Positions 19,396 to 28,725 of a stretch of DNA of 64,000 nucleotides are shown one piece after another. Source of the DNA: Zobellia amurskyensis (GTDB lineage: Bacteria; Bacteroidota; Bacteroidia; Flavobacteriales; Flavobacteriaceae); assembly GCF_009725985.1 (NCBI RefSeq), contig NZ_RCNR01000024.1, forward strand, positions 1 to 64,000. Reading direction: 5' to 3'. The first letter of the stretch is position 1. Each line of letters starts with the position of its first letter. The position numbers and the translations under genes are program-made. The notes below the pieces were generated by a model, which did no database searches, was not told the DNA's origin, and saw nothing but the letters and a program-made list of their open reading frames with translations.

Positions 19396-20531
19396 TACTT
19401 TGTGGTTTTTGCGTTGCTCTCATCAAAAACCTTTACCAGCATACCAGCATAGGCACCTACAACCGGTTTAGAAACAATTGTTAACCCGTCTGGCACACCT
19501 TTCAGCACAACTTTCTTATCGGAGAAATAAACTGGTTTTACGTCTACCAAGTCAAGAACGGTATCGCGTACTACAAAAATCTTATCGTTCTCCAGCAGCA
19601 GTCCCCTATCTATTTCTATAGCATCTTCTTCTTGTTTGGCATCTAGATTGGCCTCTAAATACATACCTTCCCTCAGGTTTGCATCATTTACATCTATATA
19701 TGCCCTAATAGTTTGAGAAGCTAAATCTACGCTTCCGTTTACGCGAGCTACCTTACCGGTATATGTTTTGGTTCCGTTCAAGTTAACCAACTCTACTTTT
19801 TCCCCCACCTTTAGAAGGTCGCTATAGTCTTTACCTATAGCTACTTCTAATTCATAAACATCTGTATTAATAAATTCCCCAAGCTTTTGTCCCGACCTTA
19901 CAAGTGTACCCTCGGTAACCAAGGCTTCCGTAAGGATGCCACTGAACGGAGCTGAAATTCTATATTTTGAAAGTCGTTGTTCTAAATTCTTAACGTTATA
20001 GTAGTTGGTAAGAATACCTCGCCCAGAAATAAAGTACTTTTCTTTTTCATCGGTCATTTCAGGTAATGCCGGAGTACTATTCTCCATATTGAAATCAGTC
20101 AGATATTTTTGCCATTTAGGAAAAATCTCTGGATAATCCAGTCTTAAATCGGGCATTATAGAAGTCACTAAATTGTAGAGGTTGCTTTTGGCGGATTGCA
20201 CGCTTGCTGCATATTCCGATGCATCCATACGGATTATGGTTTCACCCGACCTGTATGCCTGACCCGCTTTAAATAGTTTGCTCCCTTTTCTAAAAACACC
20301 CTGAACTTCCGAATACAGCTCCATGCGCTGCTTAGCACTTAAATTACCATTTGCAGGAATGATAATGGATACGTTCCCATTTTTTACCGTATCTACAAAT
20401 ACAGTTTTAATTACTTTTTCCGGTTTTGGTCTTGGAGTTTTCTTGCTATTGATTATTGATTGAGCAACGAAAACCGAAGCTATAATAATTAAAATACCAA
20501 GAACGGTTAAGAGGATCTTGCGTGTGTTCAT
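19395..20531 (-). CDS. RND efflux periplasmic adaptor (MFP)
   Basis: Membrane fusion protein of the pump, 378 residues, first gene of the operon. An N-terminal membrane anchor (residues 6-27) is followed by lipoyl/barrel-sandwich halves (ANGNLSAKQRMELYSEVQG and ISAPFSGILTEALVTEGTLV), with a short helical hairpin between them, and a beta-barrel domain (YTGKVARVNGSVDLASQTIRAY). The hairpin insert is short for the family. It should link the permease with the TolC-type channel encoded at the end of the operon. Confidence 0.9.
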   Translation of the reverse strand: MNTRKILLTVLGILIIIASVFVAQSIINSKKTPRPKPEKVIKTVFVDTVKNGNVSIIIPANGNLSAKQRMELYSEVQGVFRKGSKLFKAGQAYRSGETIIRMDASEYAASVQSAKSNLYNLVTSIMPDLRLDYPEIFPKWQKYLTDFNMENSTPALPEMTDEKEKYFISGRGILTNYYNVKNLEQRLSKYRISAPFSGILTEALVTEGTLVRSGQKLGEFINTDVYELEVAIGKDYSDLLKVGEKVELVNLNGTKTYTGKVARVNGSVDLASQTIRAYIDVNDANLREGMYLEANLDAKQEEDAIEIDRGLLLENDKIFVVRDTVLDLVDVKPVYFSDKKVVLKGVPDGLTIVSKPVVGAYAGMLVKVFDESNAKTTK

Positions 20532-20567
20532 AAGCTAGTTGGGCTATTTGGCCAGATGGTTGGACTA

Positions 20568-20575
20568 CAAAGCTA
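20568..20575 (-). promoter_or_regulatory. possible -7 element of the efflux operon
   Basis: The plus-strand sequence CAAAGCTA reads TAGCTTTG on the minus strand, matching TAnnTTTG, 37 bases upstream of the adaptor ATG. No clear TTG lies at the -33 distance, so support is partial. Confidence 0.4.
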
Positions 20576-20641
20576 TTTAATAGTTTAAGCCACTTTAGTT
20601 AAATGTATCTTAAAACTACTTTTTTTGAAATTATCATAAAA

Positions 20642-20667
20642 AAAGGGATGCATATCTGCATCCCTTT
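20642..20667 (-). terminator. terminator of the leucine-rich-repeat gene
   Basis: A perfect 11-base inverted repeat (AAAGGGATGCA / TGCATCCCTTT) with a 4-base loop lies 36 bases after the stop of the LRR gene. On the minus strand it is followed by a run of seven T residues. Confidence 0.85.
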
Positions 20668-20703
20668 AACCAAATAAACTGATAAATTATGGAAATCTAT
20701 ATT

Positions 20704-21576
20704 CTATTCTTCGTCTTCAAATTTTGTATCGGCCATTCTAGTTCTACCATATTCAACATTTTTAAAGTCGATTTTATCATCTTCCTTATCATAGTCAAAA
20801 ACCAAAAACTGCTTTTCATCCATGGACTGAAGATTTTTAAAAGAATCAAATTTGTTATTCTGAATCTGTAAAACTTCTAAGCTAGCCAGTTGACCAAACT
20901 CTACTGGCACCTCGCCACCCAATTGGTTATTGGCAAGCACAAGCTCTTTTAATTTTGTTAAGCCACCAATTTCCGAAGGAATGCTTCCCTCTAAAGTATT
21001 TTCAAAAAGACCCAAGCTTTCTAATTGAGCTAAGCCACCAACCGATTTTGGTATGTTGCCTTTTAAGCTGTTACTAGATAGGTTTAAAATCTTAAGGTTT
21101 TTAATCTCTCCTATGCTTTCAGGAATACTACCCGTTATAAAATTATTGAAAGCGGTAAGCTCCATTAAGCTCCTCATTCTACCTAATTCTAGCGGCAGCT
21201 CTCCCTTAATACGGTTCATTTCTATCTTCAAAACACGTAACCGAGATAATTGGGCAATTTCTTTAGGCAGCTCGCCCGTTATACCGTTAAAAGCCAAGTT
21301 TAAGGATTCTAACTTTTCAAGATCACCAATACTACTTGGAATAACACCTTGAAGGTTATTATTAAAAAGATTGATTTCTACAACGTGATTGTTTCTCACT
21401 TTAACACCCTGCCATGTACTTACATCAGCAGTTATATCCCATGATCTTTCCCATGAGTCGCCATTAGTAGAATTATAAAGCTCTAAAAGTGATTCTTTTT
21501 CCTTGTTTGGGACTTCGGCCAATACCGTATGCACCGTGACGCACAAAAGCACTAAATAACTAAATAGACTTTTCAT
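20704..21576 (-). CDS. secreted leucine-rich-repeat protein
   Basis: A 290-residue exported protein (signal peptide to about residue 20) with an N-terminal LRRNT-like part (LLELYNSTNGDSWERSW) and about eight plant-type LRRs of 23-24 residues with the consensus LxxLxLxxNxLxGxIPxxIGxL, ending in an acidic tail. Such proteins are common in marine Bacteroidota; they probably bind proteins or glycans outside the cell, but no partner is evident. The gene is monocistronic, with its own promoter and terminator. No T9SS C-terminal domain is visible. Confidence 0.85.
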   Translation of the reverse strand: MKSLFSYLVLLCVTVHTVLAEVPNKEKESLLELYNSTNGDSWERSWDITADVSTWQGVKVRNNHVVEINLFNNNLQGVIPSSIGDLEKLESLNLAFNGITGELPKEIAQLSRLRVLKIEMNRIKGELPLELGRMRSLMELTAFNNFITGSIPESIGEIKNLKILNLSSNSLKGNIPKSVGGLAQLESLGLFENTLEGSIPSEIGGLTKLKELVLANNQLGGEVPVEFGQLASLEVLQIQNNKFDSFKNLQSMDEKQFLVFDYDKEDDKIDFKNVEYGRTRMADTKFEDEE

Positions 21577-21638
21577 ACAATTACTTATTTTTTTTGGTTG
21601 ACAGTAAGTTTGGGTGTAACCCAGTTACAGTTACCTAA

Positions 21639-21671
21639 CAAAAATAAGCCTAAACAGGGATGAAAAACAAA
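21639..21671 (-). promoter_or_regulatory. promoter of the LRR gene
   Basis: On the minus strand TTTG (21671-21668) and TATTTTTG (21646-21639) are separated by 21 bases, fitting the Bacteroidota primary-sigma pattern TTTG-N17-23-TAnnTTTG. The ATG lies 62 bases further downstream at 21576. Confidence 0.6.
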
Positions 21672-21758
21672 AATTATCGCCCAACTGCTGTATAATGTTG
21701 TGAAAGCCCAATAATCTGTTGTGAGCTAAATTTTATGCTGGAATTTTAAGTTATTATT

Positions 21759-23669
21759 CTAGTAATTCTCTAACTCTAAAGTAATCTCCTCCCACTTGGT
21801 CATCATCTGCTCTAGCTGCTTTTTCTTCTTCTGGTAACCATCAAAAAAGTTTGGAGCCTCTATAGTTTTATCATAATCCATTAAGAGCTTATGGTCTATA
21901 TCTGCAATTTCCTTTTCTAGCGTAGCAATATCAGACTCTACAGAGCTAAGTCTGTTTTTTAGCGATTTTAATTTCTTCTGCTCTTTAAAGTCGTTTGCGT
22001 TAGATTTTGGAGCGACGCTTTTTTTTTGAAGTTCTTGTTTTTTTTCGATTGCCCTAAAATCCTCCACCTTGCGTTGATCCAAGTAATAATCTATATCACC
22101 TAAATATTCTTTAATGACTTTATCTTTAAACTCATACACCTTATTGGTGAGCCCTTGAAGAAAATCCCTGTCGTGAGAAACAAGAACCAGCGTACCATCA
22201 AAATTTTGCAACGCCTGTTTAAGTACATTTTTAGATTGAATGTCCAAGTGGTTGGTTGGCTCATCCATTACCAATACATTAAAAGGCTGCAAAAGCATCT
22301 TGGCCAAGGCCAAACGGTTTCTCTCCCCACCAGAAAGTACTTTCACATATTTTTCTACCTCATCTCCTTTAAACAAAAAGGAGCCTAGAATATCCCTTAC
22401 TTTACTTCGGTTCTTTTCATTGGCGGCATCTATCATGGTATCCAAGATTGTTTTGCTGCCATCTAGATATTCTGCTTGGTTCTGGGCAAAATAGCCAATT
22501 TGAACATTGTGGCCCAGTTTCATTTTACCACCGTAGTCTAGATCACCTACCATGATTTTAGCCAATGTAGATTTCCCTTGGCCGTTCTGACCCACAAAGG
22601 CCGTCTTACTATCGCGCTCCAAAAGTAGATTAACTCCCTTTAGAACATCTTTGTCTCCATAACTTTTAGAAAGCTCCTCTATTTCAGCTATCACCTTACC
22701 AGGCGTTATAGAAACCGGAAAACGTAAATTCATTACGGCATTATCATCTTGATCCACCTCTATCCGGTCCATCTTATCTAATTTCTTGATAAGCGATTGC
22801 GCCATAGAAGCCTTTGAGCTTTTGGCCCGGAACTTCTCGATCAAACGTTCTGCTTGTTGAATTTCCTTTTCTTGGTTCTTTTGAGCATTCATTTGCTGCT
22901 CTTTTATTTCTCCCCTAAGAAGAAGAAACTCTGAATAAGGTTTGCCGTAATCGTAAATACGGCCCAAAGAGATTTCTATAGTACGATTGGTAACATTATC
23001 TAGAAACATTTTATCGTGAGAAACAATCACAACCGCACCAGCATATCCTTTTAAAAATTGTTCCAACCAAATAATAGACTCAATATCCAAGTGGTTGGTA
23101 GGCTCATCCAACAATAGCACGTCATTACTTTGCAATAAAAGTTTGGCCAATTCAATTCGCATTCTCCACCCACCAGAAAACGTATCTGTCTTCTTATCAA
23201 AATCCTCACGATTAAAACCAAGACCTAATAATATCTTTTCTGTTTCACCTTGGTAGTTATACCCCCCAAGTATTTCATAATGATGGGTTATATCGCTCAG
23301 ATCTACCATGAGCTGATGATAAATCTCGCTCTCGTAATCCGTTCGCTCTACTAATTGATGGTTAATATCATCTAGCTTAAGCTCTAAAGCCTTTATTTCT
23401 ACAAAAGCTTGATACGCCTCTTCTAATACCGTACGTCCTAGAACAAAGTCTATATCTTGACGAAGAAAACCTATTTTAATGTTTTTCTCCATTGCGATTG
23501 TGCCCGAGTCTATAGGCATATCTTTGGAGAGCATTTTTAAAAGCGTTGACTTTCCCGCTCCATTTTTACCAATTAGCCCCACGCGATCACCACCATTCAA
23601 ACGAAAGGATATTTCTTCAAAAAGATATTCCCCGCCAAAAGAAACGGAAAGATTATGAATGTTCAACAT
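21759..23669 (-). CDS. ABC-F family ATPase (YheS/Uup type)
   Basis: Soluble duplicated ATP-binding-cassette protein, 636 residues, with no membrane segment. Two ABC domains are seen: Walker A GKNGAGKST (34-42) with signature FSGGW, and Walker A GQNGQGKST with signature LSGGE; both have LLLDEPTNHLD or VMDEPTNHLD Walker B motifs. The linker between them (about 245-315) is charged and helical, and the C-terminus (about 540-636) is a coiled coil as in Uup. ABC-F proteins act on the ribosome, rescuing stalled translation or conferring antibiotic resistance. Nothing here points to resistance, so a housekeeping translation factor is likelier. Confidence 0.92.
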   Translation of the reverse strand: MLNIHNLSVSFGGEYLFEEISFRLNGGDRVGLIGKNGAGKSTLLKMLSKDMPIDSGTIAMEKNIKIGFLRQDIDFVLGRTVLEEAYQAFVEIKALELKLDDINHQLVERTDYESEIYHQLMVDLSDITHHYEILGGYNYQGETEKILLGLGFNREDFDKKTDTFSGGWRMRIELAKLLLQSNDVLLLDEPTNHLDIESIIWLEQFLKGYAGAVVIVSHDKMFLDNVTNRTIEISLGRIYDYGKPYSEFLLLRGEIKEQQMNAQKNQEKEIQQAERLIEKFRAKSSKASMAQSLIKKLDKMDRIEVDQDDNAVMNLRFPVSITPGKVIAEIEELSKSYGDKDVLKGVNLLLERDSKTAFVGQNGQGKSTLAKIMVGDLDYGGKMKLGHNVQIGYFAQNQAEYLDGSKTILDTMIDAANEKNRSKVRDILGSFLFKGDEVEKYVKVLSGGERNRLALAKMLLQPFNVLVMDEPTNHLDIQSKNVLKQALQNFDGTLVLVSHDRDFLQGLTNKVYEFKDKVIKEYLGDIDYYLDQRKVEDFRAIEKKQELQKKSVAPKSNANDFKEQKKLKSLKNRLSSVESDIATLEKEIADIDHKLLMDYDKTIEAPNFFDGYQKKKKQLEQMMTKWEEITLELENY

Positions 23670-23807
23670 ACTTTAAAAAATTCTAGATTCAGATAGGCAT
23701 CATGCCTAAAAGGTGGTTTACTGATTATGTATAAATTAACGCTTATTTGTAATGATAGTTACGTTCAATGAAAAGTCAAAATTGTATTTTTACGTAAAGT
23801 TTTGCAA

Positions 23808-24224
23808 ATGTTAAAAAAAGGAAACAAACTATACAGCATTTTAACAGGAAGTTGTCCCAAATGCCATGAAGAGAGCATGTATAAGGATGAAAACCCATAT
23901 CATTTGTCTAAAATTTTTGATATGCACGAGCGTTGCTCCACCTGCAGTACTAAATACAAAATAGAACCCTCTTTTTTTTATGGTGCAATGTACGTTAGTT
24001 ATGGTGTTGGAATTGCTTTTGCGGTTGCCGCTTTCATTATCAGTTTCTTATTCATCGGAGCCAATTTGGTAAACACTTTTATAGCCATTGTAATTACGAT
24101 GATAATTTTTATGCCACTTATAATTAGGCTTTCTAGAAATATCTGGATCAATTTCTTTATTGGCTATGACCGAAATGCGGTCAAAAAGCACCATAAAAGA
24201 GTTAGCGAAAATATTTCTGCGTAA
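23808..24224 (+). CDS. DUF983 membrane protein
   Basis: A 138-residue protein with the DUF983 pattern: an N-terminal zinc-ribbon-like part with two cysteine pairs (SCPKC and RCSTC) followed by two hydrophobic helices (about 65-87 and 90-112) and a basic tail. The start ATG at 23808 is preferred over one two codons upstream because MLKKGNKLYSILTGSCPKC is the usual beginning. Its 3' end overlaps the convergent FAD oxidoreductase gene by 23 bases. Function is unknown. Confidence 0.83.
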   Translation: MLKKGNKLYSILTGSCPKCHEESMYKDENPYHLSKIFDMHERCSTCSTKYKIEPSFFYGAMYVSYGVGIAFAVAAFIISFLFIGANLVNTFIAIVITMIIFMPLIIRLSRNIWINFFIGYDRNAVKKHHKRVSENISA

Positions 24225-25254
24225 ATCGGGCTATATCAAGGTCGGCATCTAACACCTCACTGTTCTCTATGAATGCATACAATTGTTTTGCTGCAGATGG
24301 GCCTATAAGCACCCCTCGGGAACCAAAACCATTGAGCACGTACATCTGATTAAGTTTAGGATGCCTCCCTACCAAAGGCTTCCTATCTACTACGGTTGGA
24401 CGAACACCAGCAACTTGGTCCACAACTTTGAACTCGCACTTTAGCACAGTTCTTAATTTAGCTAAAAGACCCTCCTTGGCACTTTCCGTTGGCACATTAG
24501 TTTTGTCGTTCCGCTCATAATTCGCCCCCACTCTATAGATATCACCACCTTGAGGAATAATAAATACGGAAGATTTTATTGCCCTTGCTTCTTTTAAGTC
24601 CGGTGCTTCAATAAATAAATACTCCCCCTTAGAGCCCTGCAATGGCAAATAGTTGAAAAACGGATTATTCTTTAACCCAAAACCTTCTGCAAAAACTATT
24701 TGCTTGGCAGAAAACGAACCATATTCAACTCCCTCTTCAGTATGTTGCAAAATATTGAAATCAAAAGTTTCATCAGTTACTGCATTTTTTTCTTGGAGAT
24801 ACTTTTTGTAAGACGATACTAGTTCTTTAGTGTCGATTCTTCCGGTATGCATAACTTCACCATACCCGAACGGTGCATCTATACTTGTGTTCGTATTAGG
24901 CTGAATGGTTGTATTTAAAAACGCATCCAATCCTTTTTTATCGGAAGCTTCAAACCATTGGTTTTGTTCCTCCACAGAATGAAACCGTCTATAAACGGGA
25001 AGCCTATAGTCTAATTTCACATTTAACTTTTCCTCTAATCCCGCATAAAAACCATTTGCGATTTTAAGCTGTTCTTGAGCCTGCCAAGCCAACGTAAACC
25101 GTTTTAAAATAACAGGGTTGTACAAACCCCCAGCTACGATAGAAGAAGTCTGAGAAGCATCGCTAACAACTACAAAAGTCTTATTGTTCTTCTCTAATTG
25201 TTCACAAAACGAAATACCCGCAAGGCCAAGCCCTACTATTAAATAATCTACCAT
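24202..25254 (-). CDS. FAD-dependent oxidoreductase (DAO family)
   Basis: A 350-residue D-amino-acid-oxidase-type flavoprotein. The dinucleotide-binding motif VGLGLAGISF is at residues 7-16, the middle contains the substrate domain, and the C-terminus has the FAD-contacting GFGSRGVLIGPSAAKQL. It resembles MnmC/ThiO-like enzymes, but without the MnmC methyltransferase domain the substrate is unclear. Convergent 23-base overlap with the DUF983 gene. Confidence 0.85.
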   Translation of the reverse strand: MVDYLIVGLGLAGISFCEQLEKNNKTFVVVSDASQTSSIVAGGLYNPVILKRFTLAWQAQEQLKIANGFYAGLEEKLNVKLDYRLPVYRRFHSVEEQNQWFEASDKKGLDAFLNTTIQPNTNTSIDAPFGYGEVMHTGRIDTKELVSSYKKYLQEKNAVTDETFDFNILQHTEEGVEYGSFSAKQIVFAEGFGLKNNPFFNYLPLQGSKGEYLFIEAPDLKEARAIKSSVFIIPQGGDIYRVGANYERNDKTNVPTESAKEGLLAKLRTVLKCEFKVVDQVAGVRPTVVDRKPLVGRHPKLNQMYVLNGFGSRGVLIGPSAAKQLYAFIENSEVLDADLDIARFTQKYFR

Positions 25255-25286
25255 GGCTCAAAGGTAAAACATTGGCAAACAAAAAA

Positions 25287-25313
25287 ACGCCCCGACAAAA
25301 AATGCCAGGGCGC
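25287..25313 (-). terminator. terminator of the gldKLMN locus
   Basis: On the minus strand GCGCCCTGGCA pairs with TGTCGGGGCGT along 11 positions, allowing G-U pairs, around a T5 loop, followed by a T7 run. It lies 32 bases beyond the gldN stop. Confidence 0.85.
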
Positions 25314-25345
25314 TTAATACTATTTGAATTGGAATATTCTTGGGT

Positions 25346-26248
25346 CTAGTAAGCCCACATGTCTTGTTCTCGGTCTCTAATGACCTCTTGAATTCTATCG
25401 GCTTCTAACAGTTGAAACAAAGCGTTATCCGTAATGTAATCGTTTACTTTACGATCACCATGAACGTTGTCTTCTCTATAGATTACACCATTGAACCTTC
25501 TTGCATTCAACAACATATCAAAAGAGATAGGCTGTGCAGAGTTTCTTTGGTTAAAGACTTTAGCTTCATGCAAAATGTTACGCGCATCTGGATACCATAC
25601 CCAGAATAACTCAACCTTTGCATCACTTGGGTCCATAGAATCATCATCTATAAAGTTAACATCAGGTGCAACCGGAGCTATACCCAATAAACGATACTTT
25701 AATTCACCTTGGCGCTTATCAAAATACCACATACCTTTTATGCGGTACTCTTCAATATCAGCTGCAGTAAGGTTTCTTCGCATTACATATTCAGGAGAAA
25801 GTTCTTCACCTGCATTGATTTGCTCGTAACCGTAATCTGTAGTATCTACCTTTTGTAACGTACTTTGAAGGTCGCTAAACTTACGCTTATCCGTAAAATA
25901 AGAATCTGCATAAACATCTTTTAGCTTACCGTTCTTGATATTTTTCAAAAGAACATCATACAATGATCTTCTATCGTTACCAATATCAATGGTATCAGTA
26001 GGATAATATAAAGGGAAATTTACCCTTTCATCCAGATCAATAACTTCCCAAACGGTCTTAGACCAAAGAATGTCACGATCATCTACATAACCATACTCAA
26101 GGGGAGCATCATTGTCCAAAGCTTTTTGAGCTTCGGTCTTAATGCCTATTTCCTCTGGCTTTTTGGCGTTCAATATGTTCGCCTGGGCCATCATGGAAAC
26201 TGGCAACAATGTTACTGCACCAATTACTAAAGCATTTTTCCAATTCAT
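25346..26248 (-). CDS. gldN: gliding motility / T9SS protein GldN
   Basis: Periplasmic component of the type IX secretion system (PorN in Porphyromonas), which together with GldK forms rings under the outer membrane. The protein is 300 residues with a signal peptide ending at SMMAQ. The GldN-type core includes VDDRDILWSKTVWEVIDLDERVNFPLYYP (in two parts), KGMWYFDKRQGELKYRLLGIAPV and ELFWVWYPDARNIL. It is the last gene of the run gldK-gldL-gldM-gldN on the minus strand, separated from gldM by 59 bases that contain a hairpin. Confidence 0.95.
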   Translation of the reverse strand: MNWKNALVIGAVTLLPVSMMAQANILNAKKPEEIGIKTEAQKALDNDAPLEYGYVDDRDILWSKTVWEVIDLDERVNFPLYYPTDTIDIGNDRRSLYDVLLKNIKNGKLKDVYADSYFTDKRKFSDLQSTLQKVDTTDYGYEQINAGEELSPEYVMRRNLTAADIEEYRIKGMWYFDKRQGELKYRLLGIAPVAPDVNFIDDDSMDPSDAKVELFWVWYPDARNILHEAKVFNQRNSAQPISFDMLLNARRFNGVIYREDNVHGDRKVNDYITDNALFQLLEADRIQEVIRDREQDMWAY

Positions 26249-26268
26249 GTTTGTAAAATTTTAAATTA

Positions 26269-26292
26269 CCGAGCGATCAAAAGACCGCCCGG
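26269..26292 (-). other. intercistronic hairpin between gldM and gldN
   Basis: On the minus strand CCGGGCGGTC pairs over 10 positions with GATCGCTCGG (two G-U pairs) around a TTTT loop. Downstream is AT-rich (TAATTTAAAATTTT) but not a strict T-run, and the gldN ATG follows 20 bases after the stem. It could be an attenuator, a weak terminator or an mRNA-stability/processing element controlling the GldN to GldM ratio. Confidence 0.6.
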
Positions 26293-26307
26293 TTTTACTA
26301 GTTGTTA

Positions 26308-27867
26308 TTAGTTTGTTATCTCCACTACGATCGGAGATACTTTCTTCAATTTGTAACTCTTGTTATTTGTAATGTAAGCTTGGATATCAAATATCTGAAC
26401 AGCATCACCTCTTTTAGCTCTCTTAAGGGCAGATTTGGCATTAGCGTTCAATTTACTTCCGTTAACACTTACAGTAGGCTGACCAGGAACTTTGAATTTG
26501 AAACCGCTAACCGCAAGGTTTAAGTCGAAATCAAAATCTTCCAACATTGCACCAATTGTAGCAATTTCCATGTTAGCTCTAGGCATTTTTGCACTACCTG
26601 TCTGCTTACTTACAGAACCTGCAGGTCTTGGAATATCCTTAATTCTGAACTCAGACTTAGAAGATACAGTTTGACCATCTGGCAATTTACCAGAAGCAGT
26701 AATAGTAACCGTTCTACCTGTTCCAGGATTCATAACATATTTGCTACCATTAACAGATTTTAAACCTGGTGCAGAAGCATTTACTTTGTTGTTAGGGATA
26801 CCTGGTATAGATATAGACATTGGGTTAGCAACACCTCTATAAACAACATTCATCTTATCTGCAGCAATCAAAGCGGCGTTAGGCTTGCTTATAGTTGCAA
26901 AACTGTTTTTTACAGGAACCGGAATCTCTTCACCATCTTGTTTAAAGTACAATGTACCTTCTACAGTGTGATCACCAGCAGAACCTGCTCCGATCAACAT
27001 CTTTACACCACCAGCTTCTAATTTATAGTCAGAACCTTCAGAAAGTTTTCTTCCGTCTAACGTTAATTCTGCTTTTACAGGAGTAGAAGAATTATCAGTT
27101 TTACTAATGATAATCTTACCATCATACTTCTCACCAGAGTAAAAAGCAGATTTACTAGCCTGTAATGATGTTGCAAAATTCTTAAGCGATACTTGGCTCG
27201 TTAACTCACCTTCCAACATTCTTTTAAGAGCGTCTTCCTCTGTGGCCTTTACGTCTGCTTGAAGCGCCGTAATCTTAGCTAAAGAAGCTACCAAAGGATA
27301 TCCTTCGTAGTGGTAATTGATCCAATCTTGCTTGCTACCATCTCTCTTTTCTTCCTTACCGTTTTCATCACCGGTCTTGAAACGAGCGTTTACAGATTCT
27401 TTCAAATCTTTTGGTACAATAGCCGCCACTTGTGTGCGGTAGTCACTAATTCTACTCATGAATTCCTTTCCACCTTCCGATAGATTGTCTCCCTGAAAGA
27501 ATTTTTGATCCAAGAAATCAGAATTATCCATTCTTGCATAGTCAGTAGCATCTTCTAGACCTTCTGTCATACCTTCTTTAAGGCTTTCAAGATAGTCGTA
27601 ATAATCTTGTGACATCTGCTTGATTTTCTGTGCATCTTTATAAAGCTTTCCGTATTTCTCGGAATCTTCTCCAGCTTTAGTCTCTAGACCACCTAAGAAA
27701 GCTAGGTTACTTTCTGTAGTCTTTTCGTTAGAAGCTTCCATCTTTTCGTTCATAATACCGAAAGCTGCAAGTACTTCTTTGCTCATGTTTAACGCCAGCA
27801 TAGCGATGAAGATCAAATACATTAGATTGATCATCTTCTGACGTGGTGTTGCTTTTCCTCCTGCCAT
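26308..27867 (-). CDS. gldM: gliding motility / T9SS protein GldM
   Basis: Inner-membrane-anchored periplasmic shaft of the T9SS rotary motor, 519 residues. One TM helix near the N-terminus (MINLMYLIFIAMLALNM) is followed by a long periplasmic region: a helical D1 domain (to about 220) and Ig-like D2-D4 domains to the C-terminus, agreeing with known GldM structures. It works with GldL, whose gene lies 53 bases upstream. The start, MAGGKATPRQKMINLMYL, is characteristic. Confidence 0.96.
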   Translation of the reverse strand: MAGGKATPRQKMINLMYLIFIAMLALNMSKEVLAAFGIMNEKMEASNEKTTESNLAFLGGLETKAGEDSEKYGKLYKDAQKIKQMSQDYYDYLESLKEGMTEGLEDATDYARMDNSDFLDQKFFQGDNLSEGGKEFMSRISDYRTQVAAIVPKDLKESVNARFKTGDENGKEEKRDGSKQDWINYHYEGYPLVASLAKITALQADVKATEEDALKRMLEGELTSQVSLKNFATSLQASKSAFYSGEKYDGKIIISKTDNSSTPVKAELTLDGRKLSEGSDYKLEAGGVKMLIGAGSAGDHTVEGTLYFKQDGEEIPVPVKNSFATISKPNAALIAADKMNVVYRGVANPMSISIPGIPNNKVNASAPGLKSVNGSKYVMNPGTGRTVTITASGKLPDGQTVSSKSEFRIKDIPRPAGSVSKQTGSAKMPRANMEIATIGAMLEDFDFDLNLAVSGFKFKVPGQPTVSVNGSKLNANAKSALKRAKRGDAVQIFDIQAYITNNKSYKLKKVSPIVVEITN

Positions 27868-27920
27868 GTTTTCTAATTAGGTTTGATTAATTAATTGATT
27901 TGGGGTTAACTAATCTCTAA

Positions 27921-28577
27921 TTAGTTTCTATTCATAGCAGTTAACATACCACCGTATACTCCGTTCAATGAAGAAAGGTTAGTTGCTAAAGATTCCATTT
28001 GATCTTTAAGGGCCGATGCATTCTGTACTACTTCTTCGTTAACCGAAGCTTGTTTGCTAGCACTCTCTAATTGCACTTTGTATAAGCTGTTCAAAGACTC
28101 CATCTGAGCCGCAGCTTGAACCATTTCATCCGAATACTTTCTTGTAGACTCCATAGCGTCAACTGTTGGGGCAATACCCTTAGCTGCACCTTCAAAATTA
28201 CGGATGCTAGAACCAAGACTTTCCATCAAGTTAGCGTCTACACCTGCTTCTTTCAGTAATTCGTCTAATTTACTAGACAATGAAGCTTCTGCTTCTTTGA
28301 TTTCTTGGGCTTCGTTGCTTCTTGCAACTCCTGATGTAGCACCACCTGCTAATTCCGGATATACTAAAGACCAATCGTACTCATCATCTACTGGCTCAAA
28401 TGCACTAATTGCAAAAATAAGAGCTTCTGTTATAAGACCTACCGCTAGTAGAAGACCACCTGTTAAAGGACCGAATTCCCAGTGAAGAATCTTGAACAAT
28501 GCACCGATAATTACTACTGACGCTCCAAGGCCATAGGCCATGTTGAATAATTTCTTTGTTGATTTTGACTGTGCCAT
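27921..28577 (-). CDS. gldL: gliding motility / T9SS protein GldL
   Basis: Proton-channel subunit of the T9SS/gliding motor, 218 residues. Two N-terminal TM helices (about 12-30 and 38-58) are followed by a helical cytoplasmic domain. The conserved TM2 glutamate important for proton use is present (E51 in LITEALIFA), as is the KILHWEFGP loop. It pairs with GldM, encoded next. The gap of 148 bases to gldK could include an internal promoter, but I see no consensus element. Confidence 0.95.
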   Translation of the reverse strand: MAQSKSTKKLFNMAYGLGASVVIIGALFKILHWEFGPLTGGLLLAVGLITEALIFAISAFEPVDDEYDWSLVYPELAGGATSGVARSNEAQEIKEAEASLSSKLDELLKEAGVDANLMESLGSSIRNFEGAAKGIAPTVDAMESTRKYSDEMVQAAAQMESLNSLYKVQLESASKQASVNEEVVQNASALKDQMESLATNLSSLNGVYGGMLTAMNRN

Positions 28578-28725
28578 AATTTAAGGTTTAATTTGAAAAT
28601 TAATGTTAATAAAAGATTTGGTTTACTGTTTGATTTGTTTATCGTCATCTTCTATGGCTAGAAGAATTAGATGGTGTATTTGTATTTGTGTATTTGAAAA
28701 TAACTATAATCCTAATAATACTATT

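Noticed and set aside
28578-28725. possible internal promoter or hairpin between gldK and gldL
   Set aside because: Only a 5-base stem and no consensus -7 element on the minus strand.
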